Assembly (NCBI GenBank): GCA_013822735.1
Contig: PNKZ01000007.1
Location: 186,001-250,000 of the forward strand
Direction: 5' to 3'
From: Pirellula sp.
GTDB taxonomy: Bacteria > Planctomycetota > Planctomycetia > Pirellulales > PNKZ01
DNA: 64,000 nt
The first letter of the stretch is position 1. Each line of letters opens with the position of its first letter. The notes beneath the pieces are model-generated. The model had not been told where the DNA came from. It did not search any database and saw only the letters and a list, made by a program, of their open reading frames with translations. Positions 15,980-24,318 of this stretch are shown here, piece by piece. The translations under genes and the position numbers were made by a program.

Positions 15980-17844
15980 TTCAACCCCTCGGCCTTGAAA
16001 AACCGGGCCTTCTCTTCCTGATCAATCGACATGGCCCAGAGCGGATGTTCGTCGCGCACGTTCTGATAAATGCCGTGCACGTAAGGGCGCACCATATCTT
16101 TGGAAACGTAGTAGAACATCGGAATGATCGGCAGTTGCTGCATTAGATACGCCTCCGCATCGTGCAGCAGCTTCAGCCGCTTGGCAGGGTCGATCTCGCG
16201 CCCCGAGGCCTCCATCATGGCGTCGTACTTCGGATCGCTGAACCCCGTCTGATTGTTCTCGTTCGTCGAGACGAAGAGGTCGAGAAACGTGTTGGGGTCG
16301 GGATAGTCGCCGATCCACCCCGTGCGCGAGATGTCGTATTCGAGCTTGCGCGTCGAGCTGTTGAAGACGCCCCATTCCTGGTTGCTCAGGCCGACATTGA
16401 TACCGAGCCGCTTCTTCCACTGGCTTTGAATCAGCTCGGCGATCGAACGATGCATCTCGTGGGTGTTGTAAAGAATTTCGATCGTGGGAAAGCCGCGGCC
16501 CCCTGGGTATCCCGCCTCGGCAAGCAAACTCTGAGCCTCGGCGACATTCTCCGGTGAAGCCAGGCCCGTCTCGTATCCGGCAATGCCCGGCGGAACGACG
16601 CTCAGCGCAGGGACTTCGCCGGCGCGTGGGCCGGCCTCCACGATCTCGCGGCGATCCAGCGCCATCGAGAGTGCCCGACGCACGCGCACGTCGTTGAGCG
16701 GCTTCCGCGTGACGTTCACGCGATAGAAATAGATCGATTGTTGCGGCTGAGGATCGTATTCGTTCGGCCGGGTCTTGCGCAACTCCCCCTTCGCGCCAGG
16801 TGGAACGTCGGTAATCCAGTCGGCCTTGCCGGTGAGATACAAGTTCAACATCGTCGTCAGGTTTTCGGCGGCCAGCGCGTCGACGGTGTTGAGCTTCACA
16901 ACGTCGCGGTTCCAATAGGTGTCGCTTTTGACCAAGCGAATCCGATCGCGAATGTGGCGAAACTGCAACCGATAGGCGCCGTTGGAAACGATATTTTCCG
17001 GCTTCGTCCAATTGGGATAGCCGTACTTCTCGACGCAGGCCCGTTGCACGGGAGCCAGCGGATAGTAGGAGATGATATCGAGGAAGTACGGGGTCGGGTT
17101 CGTGAGCGTGATTTGTATGGCCCGCGGTCCGACGACCTTTACGCCGACTTCGCGAAAGTCGAGGAGCACCGTTTCGCAAAGCTCGGCGCCGCCGACATTC
17201 TTCGACGATGTGAAGCGGCGCTGCTTGCCGTCGATCTCCACCACGAACACGCGCTGATCGTCGCTCGTCGCCCCTTCCTCTTCCTGCGGAGCTTCCCCTT
17301 CGATCTTGAGCAACTTCCCGAGCAGCAACTCGCCGCGAATGCTATCAAGTGCATCGGCCGGCTTCCGTAACTCCACTTCCACCGGGTCGCCGACGGCCAA
17401 GATCCGCTTCGTGTACTTCTCGGAGTTCTTCACGACGAAGAAAAGCGTGCTGTACTCGCCGCCGGTGGCCGGGAGCAAGAAACGGCGAAACGAGTAGTGG
17501 AAGTCTTCGGCCGTGATCGGCGTGCCGTCGCTCCACAAGGCATTCGAGCGAAGGTGAAACGTGTAGGTCTTATGGTCTGTGGAAATCTCCCAACGTTCGG
17601 CGACGCCTGGAATGGGCTTCAGAGTTTCGGGATGTCGCTGAAGCAGGCCCTCGAACAAGGCGCCGACGATCCGGCCCTCGGGCTGGCCGTTGATGCGATG
17701 CGGGTCGATCGACTTCACTTCCGTAGCATTGCAAAACGTCAGATCGGCCGGCGGCAGCGTACCGATCGAAAGTGCCCAGACCGCCGCAGCCAGCAAGAAC
17801 ACCGGAAAGAGCCACGGCAGGAGTTTTCGCCCGGGGGCAGGCAT
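15976..17844 (-). CDS. oppA: oligopeptide ABC transporter substrate-binding protein (OppA-type)
   Basis: Periplasmic peptide-binding protein (SBP_bac_5 family), 622 residues from ATG 17844, first gene of oppABCDF. A hydrophobic segment (about residues 10-28) directs export, but no lipobox Cys is visible, so it may stay anchored by this helix. Family motifs are EVKSIDPHRINGQPEG, LFEGLLQRHPETL, GVAERWEISTDHKTYTFHLR, WSDGTPITAEDF and VRRALSMALDRREIV. Compared with E. coli OppA it is about 80 residues longer, the extra lying around residues 140-230, where a charged segment interrupts the first lobe. The longer ORF start (17955) is rejected because it adds 37 residues before the export signal. Confidence 0.92.
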   Translation of the reverse strand: MPAPGRKLLPWLFPVFLLAAAVWALSIGTLPPADLTFCNATEVKSIDPHRINGQPEGRIVGALFEGLLQRHPETLKPIPGVAERWEISTDHKTYTFHLRSNALWSDGTPITAEDFHYSFRRFLLPATGGEYSTLFFVVKNSEKYTKRILAVGDPVEVELRKPADALDSIRGELLLGKLLKIEGEAPQEEEGATSDDQRVFVVEIDGKQRRFTSSKNVGGAELCETVLLDFREVGVKVVGPRAIQITLTNPTPYFLDIISYYPLAPVQRACVEKYGYPNWTKPENIVSNGAYRLQFRHIRDRIRLVKSDTYWNRDVVKLNTVDALAAENLTTMLNLYLTGKADWITDVPPGAKGELRKTRPNEYDPQPQQSIYFYRVNVTRKPLNDVRVRRALSMALDRREIVEAGPRAGEVPALSVVPPGIAGYETGLASPENVAEAQSLLAEAGYPGGRGFPTIEILYNTHEMHRSIAELIQSQWKKRLGINVGLSNQEWGVFNSSTRKLEYDISRTGWIGDYPDPNTFLDLFVSTNENNQTGFSDPKYDAMMEASGREIDPAKRLKLLHDAEAYLMQQLPIIPMFYYVSKDMVRPYVHGIYQNVRDEHPLWAMSIDQEEKARFFKAEGLK

Positions 17845-18329
17845 GGCGGATGTGGTTGGGGCCGAGGCGGGGTCATGCACGCAACTCCGCCAAGCATAAT
17901 GAGTTGCCGTACCGCACGCCACCCAAGCCGACGACTCGTGCTCTCGCCCGCGCAACGATTGTCCGACTTACGGGTGCGTGCGCAAAATAATATACAATTT
18001 CACATCTTTCCGCTTTGATCTGTTGGCCGCGTTGTTAAAATGCGGGCTGAGAATCGCAGATGGTGCGCAGAACCACACGTCTTTTGGCGACATCGCCGAG
18101 AACGCGCCATCCCGTTTACACGTCTAGTCGTTTGCATATCTCCGGCAGCTCGGTCGCATCGATTTGAAGATGCCGGGTTTGCGTTAGCTTTCGATGCCGC
18201 GAGTCGTTCGCACTCGTCGCGCCGTCGACTTTCGTGAACCCGACAGGCACTGAAACTTGCGCCGGGCCATTAAGGATGTTCGCCGTGAATCCCGTCATAC
18301 CTCGTTCACGCTCCGGCAAGAAGGACGCC
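17845..18329. other. divergent spacer between oppA and the ArsR-type gene
   Basis: About 485 bases with no convincing gene. A small A/T-rich island (17985-18005, TAATATACAATTTCA) and a second around 18030-18040 are the likeliest places for promoters, but I cannot assign -35/-10 pairs with confidence. Any operators for the divergent regulator would be expected here; no clear palindrome was seen. Confidence 0.5.
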
Positions 18330-18743
18330 ATGATTAGCACGCCGCAACTTCGCGAATCGAATAGTTCGGCCGGCGGCAATGTTCCGGGAGTGTCGCTCCC
18401 GGACATGCCGGAGCCGATGATCAAGGACCTCGTCAAGGTATTCAAACTACTTTCCGACGAGACCCGCATGCACATCCTGCTGTACCTGACGCGCACGCCT
18501 GAACTGCATGTGCGGGCGCTGTGCGAGCTGCTCGGCCAAAGCCAACCGGCCGTAAGCCACCACTTGGCGTTGCTGAAGGGGGCGGAGATCATTGAGCTGC
18601 GCCGCGAGGGAAAGCACAACTACTATCGCCTAGTGCCGCAACGGTTTCAGCAAGTGCTCGACCTCGTATTCGACGGGACGCCCGCCGAAAAACGCCGCAT
18701 TCGCTTTGAAGATTACCTGCTGACCTACGCGCCGCAGCGGTAA
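18330..18743 (+). CDS. ArsR-family winged-helix transcriptional regulator
   Basis: 137-residue DNA-binding regulator. The N-terminal 40 residues are Ser/Gly/Pro-rich. The core follows the ArsR pattern: VFKLLSDETRMHILLYL, then the recognition helices VRALCELLGQSQPAVSHHLALLK (about residues 72-94) and a beta wing REGKHNYYRL. The metal-binding ELCVCDL motif of arsenic sensors is absent, so it probably senses something other than heavy metals. ATG 18330 has AAGGA at six bases; the earlier start at 18234 lacks support. It is divergent from oppA, but whether it controls the transporter is only a guess. A good terminator follows. Confidence 0.88.
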   Translation: MISTPQLRESNSSAGGNVPGVSLPDMPEPMIKDLVKVFKLLSDETRMHILLYLTRTPELHVRALCELLGQSQPAVSHHLALLKGAEIIELRREGKHNYYRLVPQRFQQVLDLVFDGTPAEKRRIRFEDYLLTYAPQR

Positions 18744-18890
18744 CTAAGCGCTCCGTTAGCTTTGCATCGCAGGCCTTTGCGGAATCCTCACGTAAACCGC
18801 GCGGTAAATTGATTCGACATTCGTCGTGCGGAGCGGATATTCACGGGTGTCCGCCCCCACCCGACACGATTCTGTGTCACCCCGCCTTGT

Positions 18891-18926
18891 GCCGCCGAGA
18901 ATCACCCCCTCGGCGGCCTCTTTTTT
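18891..18926 (+). terminator. rho-independent terminator after the ArsR-type gene
   Basis: A 9-bp stem GCCGCCGAG (18891-18899) pairs with CTCGGCGGC (18909-18917), followed by CTCTTTTTT. It lies about 150 bases after the regulator's stop codon and before the SpoU methyltransferase gene. Confidence 0.8.
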
Positions 18927-19009
18927 GCGCGTTAGGTTAGAGCACCCCGGGCCCGACGGCGGACGCTCGTCGTCAATGATTCCGCGCAACGAAAGAACGT
19001 TCCCTCGTG

Positions 19010-19540
19010 ATGTTTGAGCAACAACGCCACAAGCCGCTGGTACCGCTGGAGCGGCCGCGCGAACTGGTGATCGCCTGCACGCCGCTGCGCAGCAACGTAA
19101 ACCTTTCGCGCATCGTGCGGGCCGCGGGCTGTATGGGCGTACGCCGGTTGATCGCGTGCGGAGCGGCCAAAGTCGTGCAGAAGATCGCGCGGAACAGCGT
19201 CGATGACGGCAACGCGGATTCAATCGACGGCGACGGCCCCGGCGTCGAAATCGAGACGCATCGCACGCTGCCGCCGGTGCTGCGCGAGCTGCGCGCCGAG
19301 GGTTATCAACTCGTCGGCCTAGAACAAACGACGAACTCCGTTTCGATTTTCGATTTCGCCTTCGAGCGCAAAACGGTGCTCGTGGTCGGCAACGAGCGCT
19401 CCGGCATCGATGAAGAATCGCTCCGCTTGCTGCATCGCGTGGTGGAGATTCCGATGTTCGGTTTACCGTATGCCCTGAACGTCGGCACGGCCACGTCGAT
19501 GGCGCTATTTGAGTACTGTCGCCAATTTCCGCGGGGATGA
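19010..19540 (+). CDS. SpoU/TrmH-family RNA 2'-O-methyltransferase
   Basis: SPOUT methyltransferase (trefoil-knot fold) that transfers a methyl group from SAM to a ribose 2'-OH in tRNA or rRNA. The 176 residues hold the three SpoU motifs: motif 1 SNVNLSRIVRAAGCMGV near residue 28, motif 2 VLVVGNERSGIDEE near 125, and motif 3 IPMFGLPYALNVGTATSMALFEY near 148-170. It is a minimal catalytic domain without the extra N-terminal RNA-binding domain of RlmB. A GTG at 19007 precedes the ATG directly; neither has a Shine-Dalgarno. The target nucleotide cannot be predicted. Confidence 0.88.
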   Translation: MFEQQRHKPLVPLERPRELVIACTPLRSNVNLSRIVRAAGCMGVRRLIACGAAKVVQKIARNSVDDGNADSIDGDGPGVEIETHRTLPPVLRELRAEGYQLVGLEQTTNSVSIFDFAFERKTVLVVGNERSGIDEESLRLLHRVVEIPMFGLPYALNVGTATSMALFEYCRQFPRG

Positions 19541-19583
19541 AGCATCGTTTCACACCAGCGGGCGTAAGAACGCGCGAGCACAG

Positions 19584-19799
19584 ATGAAATCGATTGTCGC
19601 AATTCCGTTTTTCGCCCTCGGATTGGTTTGTCTGTTCGTCATCACTCGTGATTTGCGGCATGGCGTGCTTAGCCGAAGCAAGATTCGACGCTCCGATTCG
19701 CCCAGGTTGTTCTGGTCCGTCGGCATCGGGTGCGCGGTTTTTGCACTTTACGTTTGCTATATGACTGCACGGATTGCAGTTGGGCTCGCCGCAAAATAG
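19584..19799 (+). CDS. 71-residue membrane protein, unknown
   Basis: Small predicted membrane protein with two helices, about residues 3-20 (IVAIPFFALGLVCLFVI) and 42-65 (FWSVGIGCAVFALYVCYM), joined by a basic loop (RDLRHGVLSRSKIRRSDSPR). I start it at ATG 19584, which puts the first helix at the N-terminus; the ORF continues upstream to 19509 but overlaps the methyltransferase gene. No good ribosome-binding site and no recognised family. It is slightly richer in AT than its neighbours. Confidence 0.5.
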   Translation: MKSIVAIPFFALGLVCLFVITRDLRHGVLSRSKIRRSDSPRLFWSVGIGCAVFALYVCYMTARIAVGLAAK

Positions 19800-19896
19800 A
19801 AAACTATCGAATTTCGCATATCCTTGTCCGCTTTTCCGCACTCGTCTAAACTATTGGGTTTGGAGTGCCGTGTCCTTTTAGCAGTGAGAGTTTGCC

Positions 19897-21225
19897 GTGC
19901 CTGGAACATGCGTGATCGGTTTGCAATGGGGTGACGAAGCCAAAGGGAAGATCGTCGACCTGCTGACCGAGAACCACGACATCGTCGTTCGCTACCAAGG
20001 GGGTGCGAACGCAGGACACACCGTCGTCACCGGCGGACAAACCTACAAGCTCTCGCTCATTCCTTCGGGCATCCTCAACCCCAAGGTGCAAAACGTCATC
20101 ACCGGAGGCGTCGTCCTCAACCCGCCGAGCATTCTCGCGGAGATCGACGGCCTGCTGGCCCGCAACGTGCGGATCGATCGCAATATGACGATCAGCGATC
20201 GGGCCCACGTGATCTTCCCTTGGCACCTGGAAGAAGACCGCCTTACGGAAGCCCGCAAGAACACGAGCGGCGAAGCGATCGGCACGACGCAACGCGGCAT
20301 CGGCCCCTGCTATCGCGACAAGGTCGGCCGCACGAACGCGTTCCGCCTCGGCGACCTCTTCCGTCCGAATTTTGCCGAGCGGGTTCGCATGGTCGCGGCC
20401 GAGAAAAACGTGCTGCTCAAAACAATCGCCCCGGCCGGGCAAGGGCCGCAGCTCGATGCCGAGCAAATCGTGAAGGACTACACGACGTACGGCGAACGCC
20501 TGAAGCCGTTTGTCGGCGACACGACCGCTTTCCTGCTCGACGCCGTCGATGCGGATCGCCGGATGCTCTTCGAAGGGGCTCAAGGGGCGCTACTCGACGT
20601 CGATCACGGCACTTATCCCTACGTCACCAGCAGCAATAGCTCGGGCGTCGGCATCTCCTCGGGCTCCGGCGTGCCGGGGAGCTTCTACAAGCGGATCATC
20701 GGCGTCGTGAAGGCGTACGGCACACGCGTCGGCGGAGGACCTTTCCCCACCGAGCAAGACAACGAGATCGGTCAGCATCTGCGCGACCTGGGGAACGAGT
20801 ACGGCACCGTCACGCGTCGCCCGCGACGTTGCGGCTGGTTCGATGCCGTGGCGGCCCGCTACACCGTGCGGCTCAGCGGCGTCACGACCTTGGCCGTCAT
20901 GCTGCTCGACGTCTTGAGCGAGGTGCCGGAAATCCAGGTCTGTACGGCCTACGAAATTAACGGCAAGCGCGTCGAGACGTTCCCGAGTCATGTCGACGAC
21001 CTGCGCGACGCCCGGCCGATCTACACCACGTTCCCGGGCTGGCAAACCGACATCAGCAAGATCACCCGCTGGACCGACCTGCCTGAAAATGCGCAGGCCT
21101 ACATCGCGGGGCTGGGTAAAATTCTTGGTCGGCCGGTGGAGATTACGTCCGTCGGTCCGGATCGGGCCGCCACGATGTTTGCGCCCAACGCAAGTTGGGC
21201 GCCACCGACATTTCTTGCGCAGTAG
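19897..21225 (+). CDS. purA: adenylosuccinate synthase
   Basis: Cytoplasmic GTP-dependent enzyme that joins IMP and aspartate to give adenylosuccinate, the first committed step to AMP. The 442 residues start with GTG 19897, giving PGTCVIGLQWGDEAKGKIVD, the classic P-loop and catalytic Asp. Further motifs are GGANAGHTVV (catalytic His, near residue 44), GTTQRGIGPCY, FEGAQGALLDVDHGTYPYVT, and TRVGGGPFPTE. The basal GTG has GTGAGAG a few bases upstream. The stop codon lies at the edge of a word-like repeat region (21226-21320). Confidence 0.97.
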   Translation: MPGTCVIGLQWGDEAKGKIVDLLTENHDIVVRYQGGANAGHTVVTGGQTYKLSLIPSGILNPKVQNVITGGVVLNPPSILAEIDGLLARNVRIDRNMTISDRAHVIFPWHLEEDRLTEARKNTSGEAIGTTQRGIGPCYRDKVGRTNAFRLGDLFRPNFAERVRMVAAEKNVLLKTIAPAGQGPQLDAEQIVKDYTTYGERLKPFVGDTTAFLLDAVDADRRMLFEGAQGALLDVDHGTYPYVTSSNSSGVGISSGSGVPGSFYKRIIGVVKAYGTRVGGGPFPTEQDNEIGQHLRDLGNEYGTVTRRPRRCGWFDAVAARYTVRLSGVTTLAVMLLDVLSEVPEIQVCTAYEINGKRVETFPSHVDDLRDARPIYTTFPGWQTDISKITRWTDLPENAQAYIAGLGKILGRPVEITSVGPDRAATMFAPNASWAPPTFLAQ

Positions 21226-21320
21226 CTAGTAGCAAGTTGCTAGTAGCTAGAAAAAGCCCGATGCCGTTGATTCCTAGGCGATGAAGCGTTTCCCCAAACT
21301 AGCAACCAGCTATTAGCTAC
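21226..21320. repeat. CTAGTAGC word-repeat with inverted arms
   Basis: The left arm (21226-21250) is made of overlapping TAGTAGC/TAGCAAG words. The right arm (21298-21320) carries the complementary CTAGCAACCAGCTATTAGC. The 47-base middle is unrelated. It fills nearly all of the purA-uppS spacer. Confidence 0.7.
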
Positions 21321-21326
21321 TCTGCC

Positions 21327-22097
21327 GTGACCCAAGCCGCAGTCGAACAACGCGACGAACTCGCCGACGTACCGCCGGAAAAGCGGCCGCAGCATATTGC
21401 CGTGATCATGGACGGCAACGGCCGTTGGGCACGTCGCCAAGGGTTGCCGCGCATCGAAGGTCATCGCCGCGGCGTGGCGAGCGTACGTGCCGTCACGGAA
21501 GAGTGTGCTCGACTCAAACTCAAGCAACTCACGCTCTATTGCCTTTCCAGCGAAAACTGGAAGCGGCCGCAGCCGGAACTCGACTTCTTGATGCACCTGC
21601 TCGAGCAGTACTTGGTCGAAGAACGTGCGACGCTGCTCCGCGAACAGATTCGTCTCACCGTGATCGGCCGGCGCGAAGGGATCCCCGCCTCGGTGCAAGA
21701 AGAAATGGACCGCACGATCGCCATGACCGCGGGCCACACGGGGCTGAATCTCTGCTTGGCGATCAACTATGGCGCGCGCGGCGAGATCGTCGACGCCGTG
21801 CGCCGCATTGCCGCGGATGCCCGAGCAGGCATTATCGATCCGGCCTCGCTCGACGAGTCGACGATCGAAGCCAAGCTCTACACGGCCGGCATGCCCGACC
21901 CTGACTTGCTCATTCGCACGGCCGGTGAAATGCGGTTTAGCAATTACTTGCTGTGGCAGATCAGCTACGCGGAGTTTTGGGTGACGGAAACCTGCTGGCC
22001 GGAATTCCGCGAGCCGCAACTGCACGCGGCCATCCGCGACTACGCCGCCAGAAACCGCAAATTCGGCGGCCTGAACGCAGCGGACCTGTTGGCCTAG
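21327..22097 (+). CDS. uppS: isoprenyl transferase (undecaprenyl diphosphate synthase type)
   Basis: Cis-prenyltransferase that extends farnesyl diphosphate with isopentenyl units to make the lipid carrier for envelope polysaccharides. The 256 residues show HIAVIMDGNGRWARRQGLPRIEGHRRG (catalytic Asp and diphosphate-binding Arg/His, residues 24-50), YCLSSENWKRP, and the C-terminal PDLLIRTAGEMRFSNYLLWQISYAEFW. The GTG start at 21327 fits the family's length; upstream is a repeat. It is followed 60 bases later by cdsA, the same order as in many bacteria (uppS-cdsA). Confidence 0.95.
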   Translation: MTQAAVEQRDELADVPPEKRPQHIAVIMDGNGRWARRQGLPRIEGHRRGVASVRAVTEECARLKLKQLTLYCLSSENWKRPQPELDFLMHLLEQYLVEERATLLREQIRLTVIGRREGIPASVQEEMDRTIAMTAGHTGLNLCLAINYGARGEIVDAVRRIAADARAGIIDPASLDESTIEAKLYTAGMPDPDLLIRTAGEMRFSNYLLWQISYAEFWVTETCWPEFREPQLHAAIRDYAARNRKFGGLNAADLLA

Positions 22098-22156
22098 CTC
22101 TCTTCCGGCTTGCTCTGCCTTCCCCCTTCCGCCCTCCCCCTTGCTTCTTTGTCTTC

Positions 22157-23104
22157 ATGCTTCGCTGGCGACTCATTCTCGGCGCACTCTTCATCTCCGC
22201 GGTAGCCGCGCTGATGTGGATCGACGCGCACGGTGTCGGGGATTGGCATTACCCGGGCATCGCGCTGATACCGCTGGCGTTGCTGCTCACCGTGGGCGGT
22301 ACGCAAGAGTATCTTTCAATGGTCCGCACGCGCGAGCCGGATGTGCCGCGTTGTGCGCTCTACTTCGGCAACATCGCCATCGTGGCGACCGCGGCCATTC
22401 GCAACCAACATGTCTCCGTCTACTGGCAACTCGCCGCTTTTGCCGGCGCGTTTCTGCTGCACGTCGTCATCGAGGTCTTTCGCTACGACAAAGACCGATC
22501 GCAACGGGTCACCGAACGGCTCGGCCTTAGCGTGCTCGGGCTCGTCTACATCGGCCTGCTCATGAGCTTCATCGTCCGACTGCGATTAGTCGGCGTTGCA
22601 TCCCTCTTTCCGCTCATCTCGATGTTGGTGGTCGTGAAGGCGGCCGACATCGGGGCCTACACCGTCGGCCGGCTCTTCGGCAAACACAAGCTCGCGCCCA
22701 AGCTCAGCCCCGGCAAGACGGTGGAAGGGCTATTCGGCGGGCTTCTGTTTTCATTGCTCGGCGCCGCGCTCGTCAGTTATTTCGCCCAGTTCACGGTCGA
22801 CCAAGTCTCGGTCTTCGTGGTCGACAAGGCGGTTGATTCTGCGAGCGGTCTCGTCGTCGAGACGAGCAACATGGTGATGATCGGCGGTCCGTCCCAGTTT
22901 TGGCATTGGTTTGCCTACGCCATCGTGGTCAGTCTCACCGGTACGTTGGGCGACTTGATCGAGTCGCTCCTCAAGCGCGACTTTGCCCGCAAAGACTCCA
23001 GCACCTGGTTGCTCGGTTTCGGCGGGGTGCTCGACATCATCGATTCGCTGCTCCTCGCCGCCCCCGTAGCTTGGGCCTTTTGGCACTGGGGCTGGATCCG
23101 CTAG
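22157..23104 (+). CDS. cdsA: phosphatidate cytidylyltransferase
   Basis: Inner-membrane enzyme making CDP-diacylglycerol from phosphatidic acid and CTP, the branch point of phospholipid synthesis. From ATG 22157 the protein has 315 residues and seven or eight predicted helices. The family signature is near the C-terminus: SLTGTLGDLIESLLKRDFARKDSS, followed by GFGGVLDIIDSLLLAAP; VVVKAADIGAYTVGRLFGKHKLAPKLSPGKTVEG (near residue 160-190) is also diagnostic. A 35-residue insertion around residues 210-250 between helices has no counterpart I recognise. The longer ORF start (21953) overlaps uppS in another frame and is rejected. Confidence 0.94.
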   Translation: MLRWRLILGALFISAVAALMWIDAHGVGDWHYPGIALIPLALLLTVGGTQEYLSMVRTREPDVPRCALYFGNIAIVATAAIRNQHVSVYWQLAAFAGAFLLHVVIEVFRYDKDRSQRVTERLGLSVLGLVYIGLLMSFIVRLRLVGVASLFPLISMLVVVKAADIGAYTVGRLFGKHKLAPKLSPGKTVEGLFGGLLFSLLGAALVSYFAQFTVDQVSVFVVDKAVDSASGLVVETSNMVMIGGPSQFWHWFAYAIVVSLTGTLGDLIESLLKRDFARKDSSTWLLGFGGVLDIIDSLLLAAPVAWAFWHWGWIR

Positions 23105-23316
23105 TAACGGCTCGAACGATCGCGCAGCGCGAAACCGGACTGTCGCCCCGACAAATCGTCACCTGCCGGCACACCTAAGCCACTGCAAGGCAATAGGTTA
23201 CAGTTTTCACCCCAGGATGGTCCGCTAGTACGTTTCGGTGTGGGATACTATAAACAAGGACCGTAGGAAGCGGTCGTTTGAGGTCCTGGATGCGTCGCAG
23301 ACCGCGGCGCGTGTGA

Positions 23317-24306
23317 ATGAGCGAAGCTAGTATCTCCGTTGATGATCCGCAGGCGATGCTCTCGCTCTTCGGTCCCCGCGACCAACATCTGCGCCGCATT
23401 CGCGAGGCGCTCGACGTTCGAATCGCCGCGCGCAACGGGCAGATCGTCGTCGAAGGCGCCGAGTCGTCGGTCTCCAAAGCCACCGACATCTTCGAACAAC
23501 TCAAGGCGTTTCTCACGCAGCACGGCAACCTCGATTTCGCCGAGGTCGAGCGCACGCTCGGTAATGTGCTCGGCGTCGGAGCCGGTCCCGGGGGCGTCGG
23601 CAATGCCAAGCAAGCCCTCGTTGAAGTGCCCGCCATCGACGTCTTTCAGGCTTCGCGAAAGGTCCAGCCGAAAACGGCCGGCCAAGCGCGCTACCTGCGA
23701 GCCATCCTCGACCACGACGTGATCCTCGCCGCCGGACCTGCCGGAACCGGCAAGACGTATCTGGCCGTGGCGATGGCGGTCGCCGCCCTGAAGGCCGAAA
23801 AGGTCCGCAAGATCGTGCTCGTACGTCCGGCCGTCGAAGCGGGCGAAAGTCTCGGCTACTTGCCGGGCGACATGCAAGCCAAGATCAATCCCTATCTCCA
23901 GCCGTTGCTCGACGCGTTGCGCGAGATGATGGACAACGAAATGCTCAAGCGTTTCATGGAGCAGCAGGTCGTCGAAGTGATTCCGCTCGCCTACATGCGC
24001 GGCCGCACGCTCAACGACGCCTACATCATTCTCGACGAAGCGCAAAACGCCACCATCGCGCAGATGAAGATGTTTCTCACGCGCATGGGGCGCAATTCCA
24101 AGATCGTCGTCTCCGGCGATATGACGCAAGTCGATCTCCCTTCGCACACCCAAAGCGGCTTGGTCGACGCCATGCGGCGGCTCGGCGGCATCGAAGGCAT
24201 CGGTATCATCACGCTCAGCGGTTCCGACATCGTCCGGCACCGGCTCGTCCAAGAAATTGTGAGGGCCTACGACGAAGGCCCGGCCGCCAAGCGGCAGAAA
24301 CACTAA
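23317..24306 (+). CDS. phoH: PhoH-like ATPase
   Basis: Cytoplasmic P-loop ATPase/RNA helicase-like protein of the PhoH family. Residues 1-95 form a KH-like N-terminal part (LFGPRDQHLRRIREALDVRI, GAESSVSKATDIFEQL). Walker A is LAAGPAGTGKTYLAVAMAV near residue 145; Walker B is AYIILDEAQNATIAQMKMFLTRMG near 238; VVSGDMTQVDLP and SDIVRHRLVQEIVRAYD complete the family set. Length 329 is normal. It begins a run phoH-pgpH-ybeY-recO that is conserved in many bacteria and linked to ribosome/rRNA maintenance. Confidence 0.94.
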   Translation: MSEASISVDDPQAMLSLFGPRDQHLRRIREALDVRIAARNGQIVVEGAESSVSKATDIFEQLKAFLTQHGNLDFAEVERTLGNVLGVGAGPGGVGNAKQALVEVPAIDVFQASRKVQPKTAGQARYLRAILDHDVILAAGPAGTGKTYLAVAMAVAALKAEKVRKIVLVRPAVEAGESLGYLPGDMQAKINPYLQPLLDALREMMDNEMLKRFMEQQVVEVIPLAYMRGRTLNDAYIILDEAQNATIAQMKMFLTRMGRNSKIVVSGDMTQVDLPSHTQSGLVDAMRRLGGIEGIGIITLSGSDIVRHRLVQEIVRAYDEGPAAKRQKH

Positions 24307-24318
24307 CCCAGCGCGATC

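Noticed and set aside
18756-19841. 361-codon minus-strand ORF
   Set aside because: Runs across the SpoU methyltransferase gene, a terminator and a small gene; composition is Arg/Ser-rich shadow and no motif is seen.
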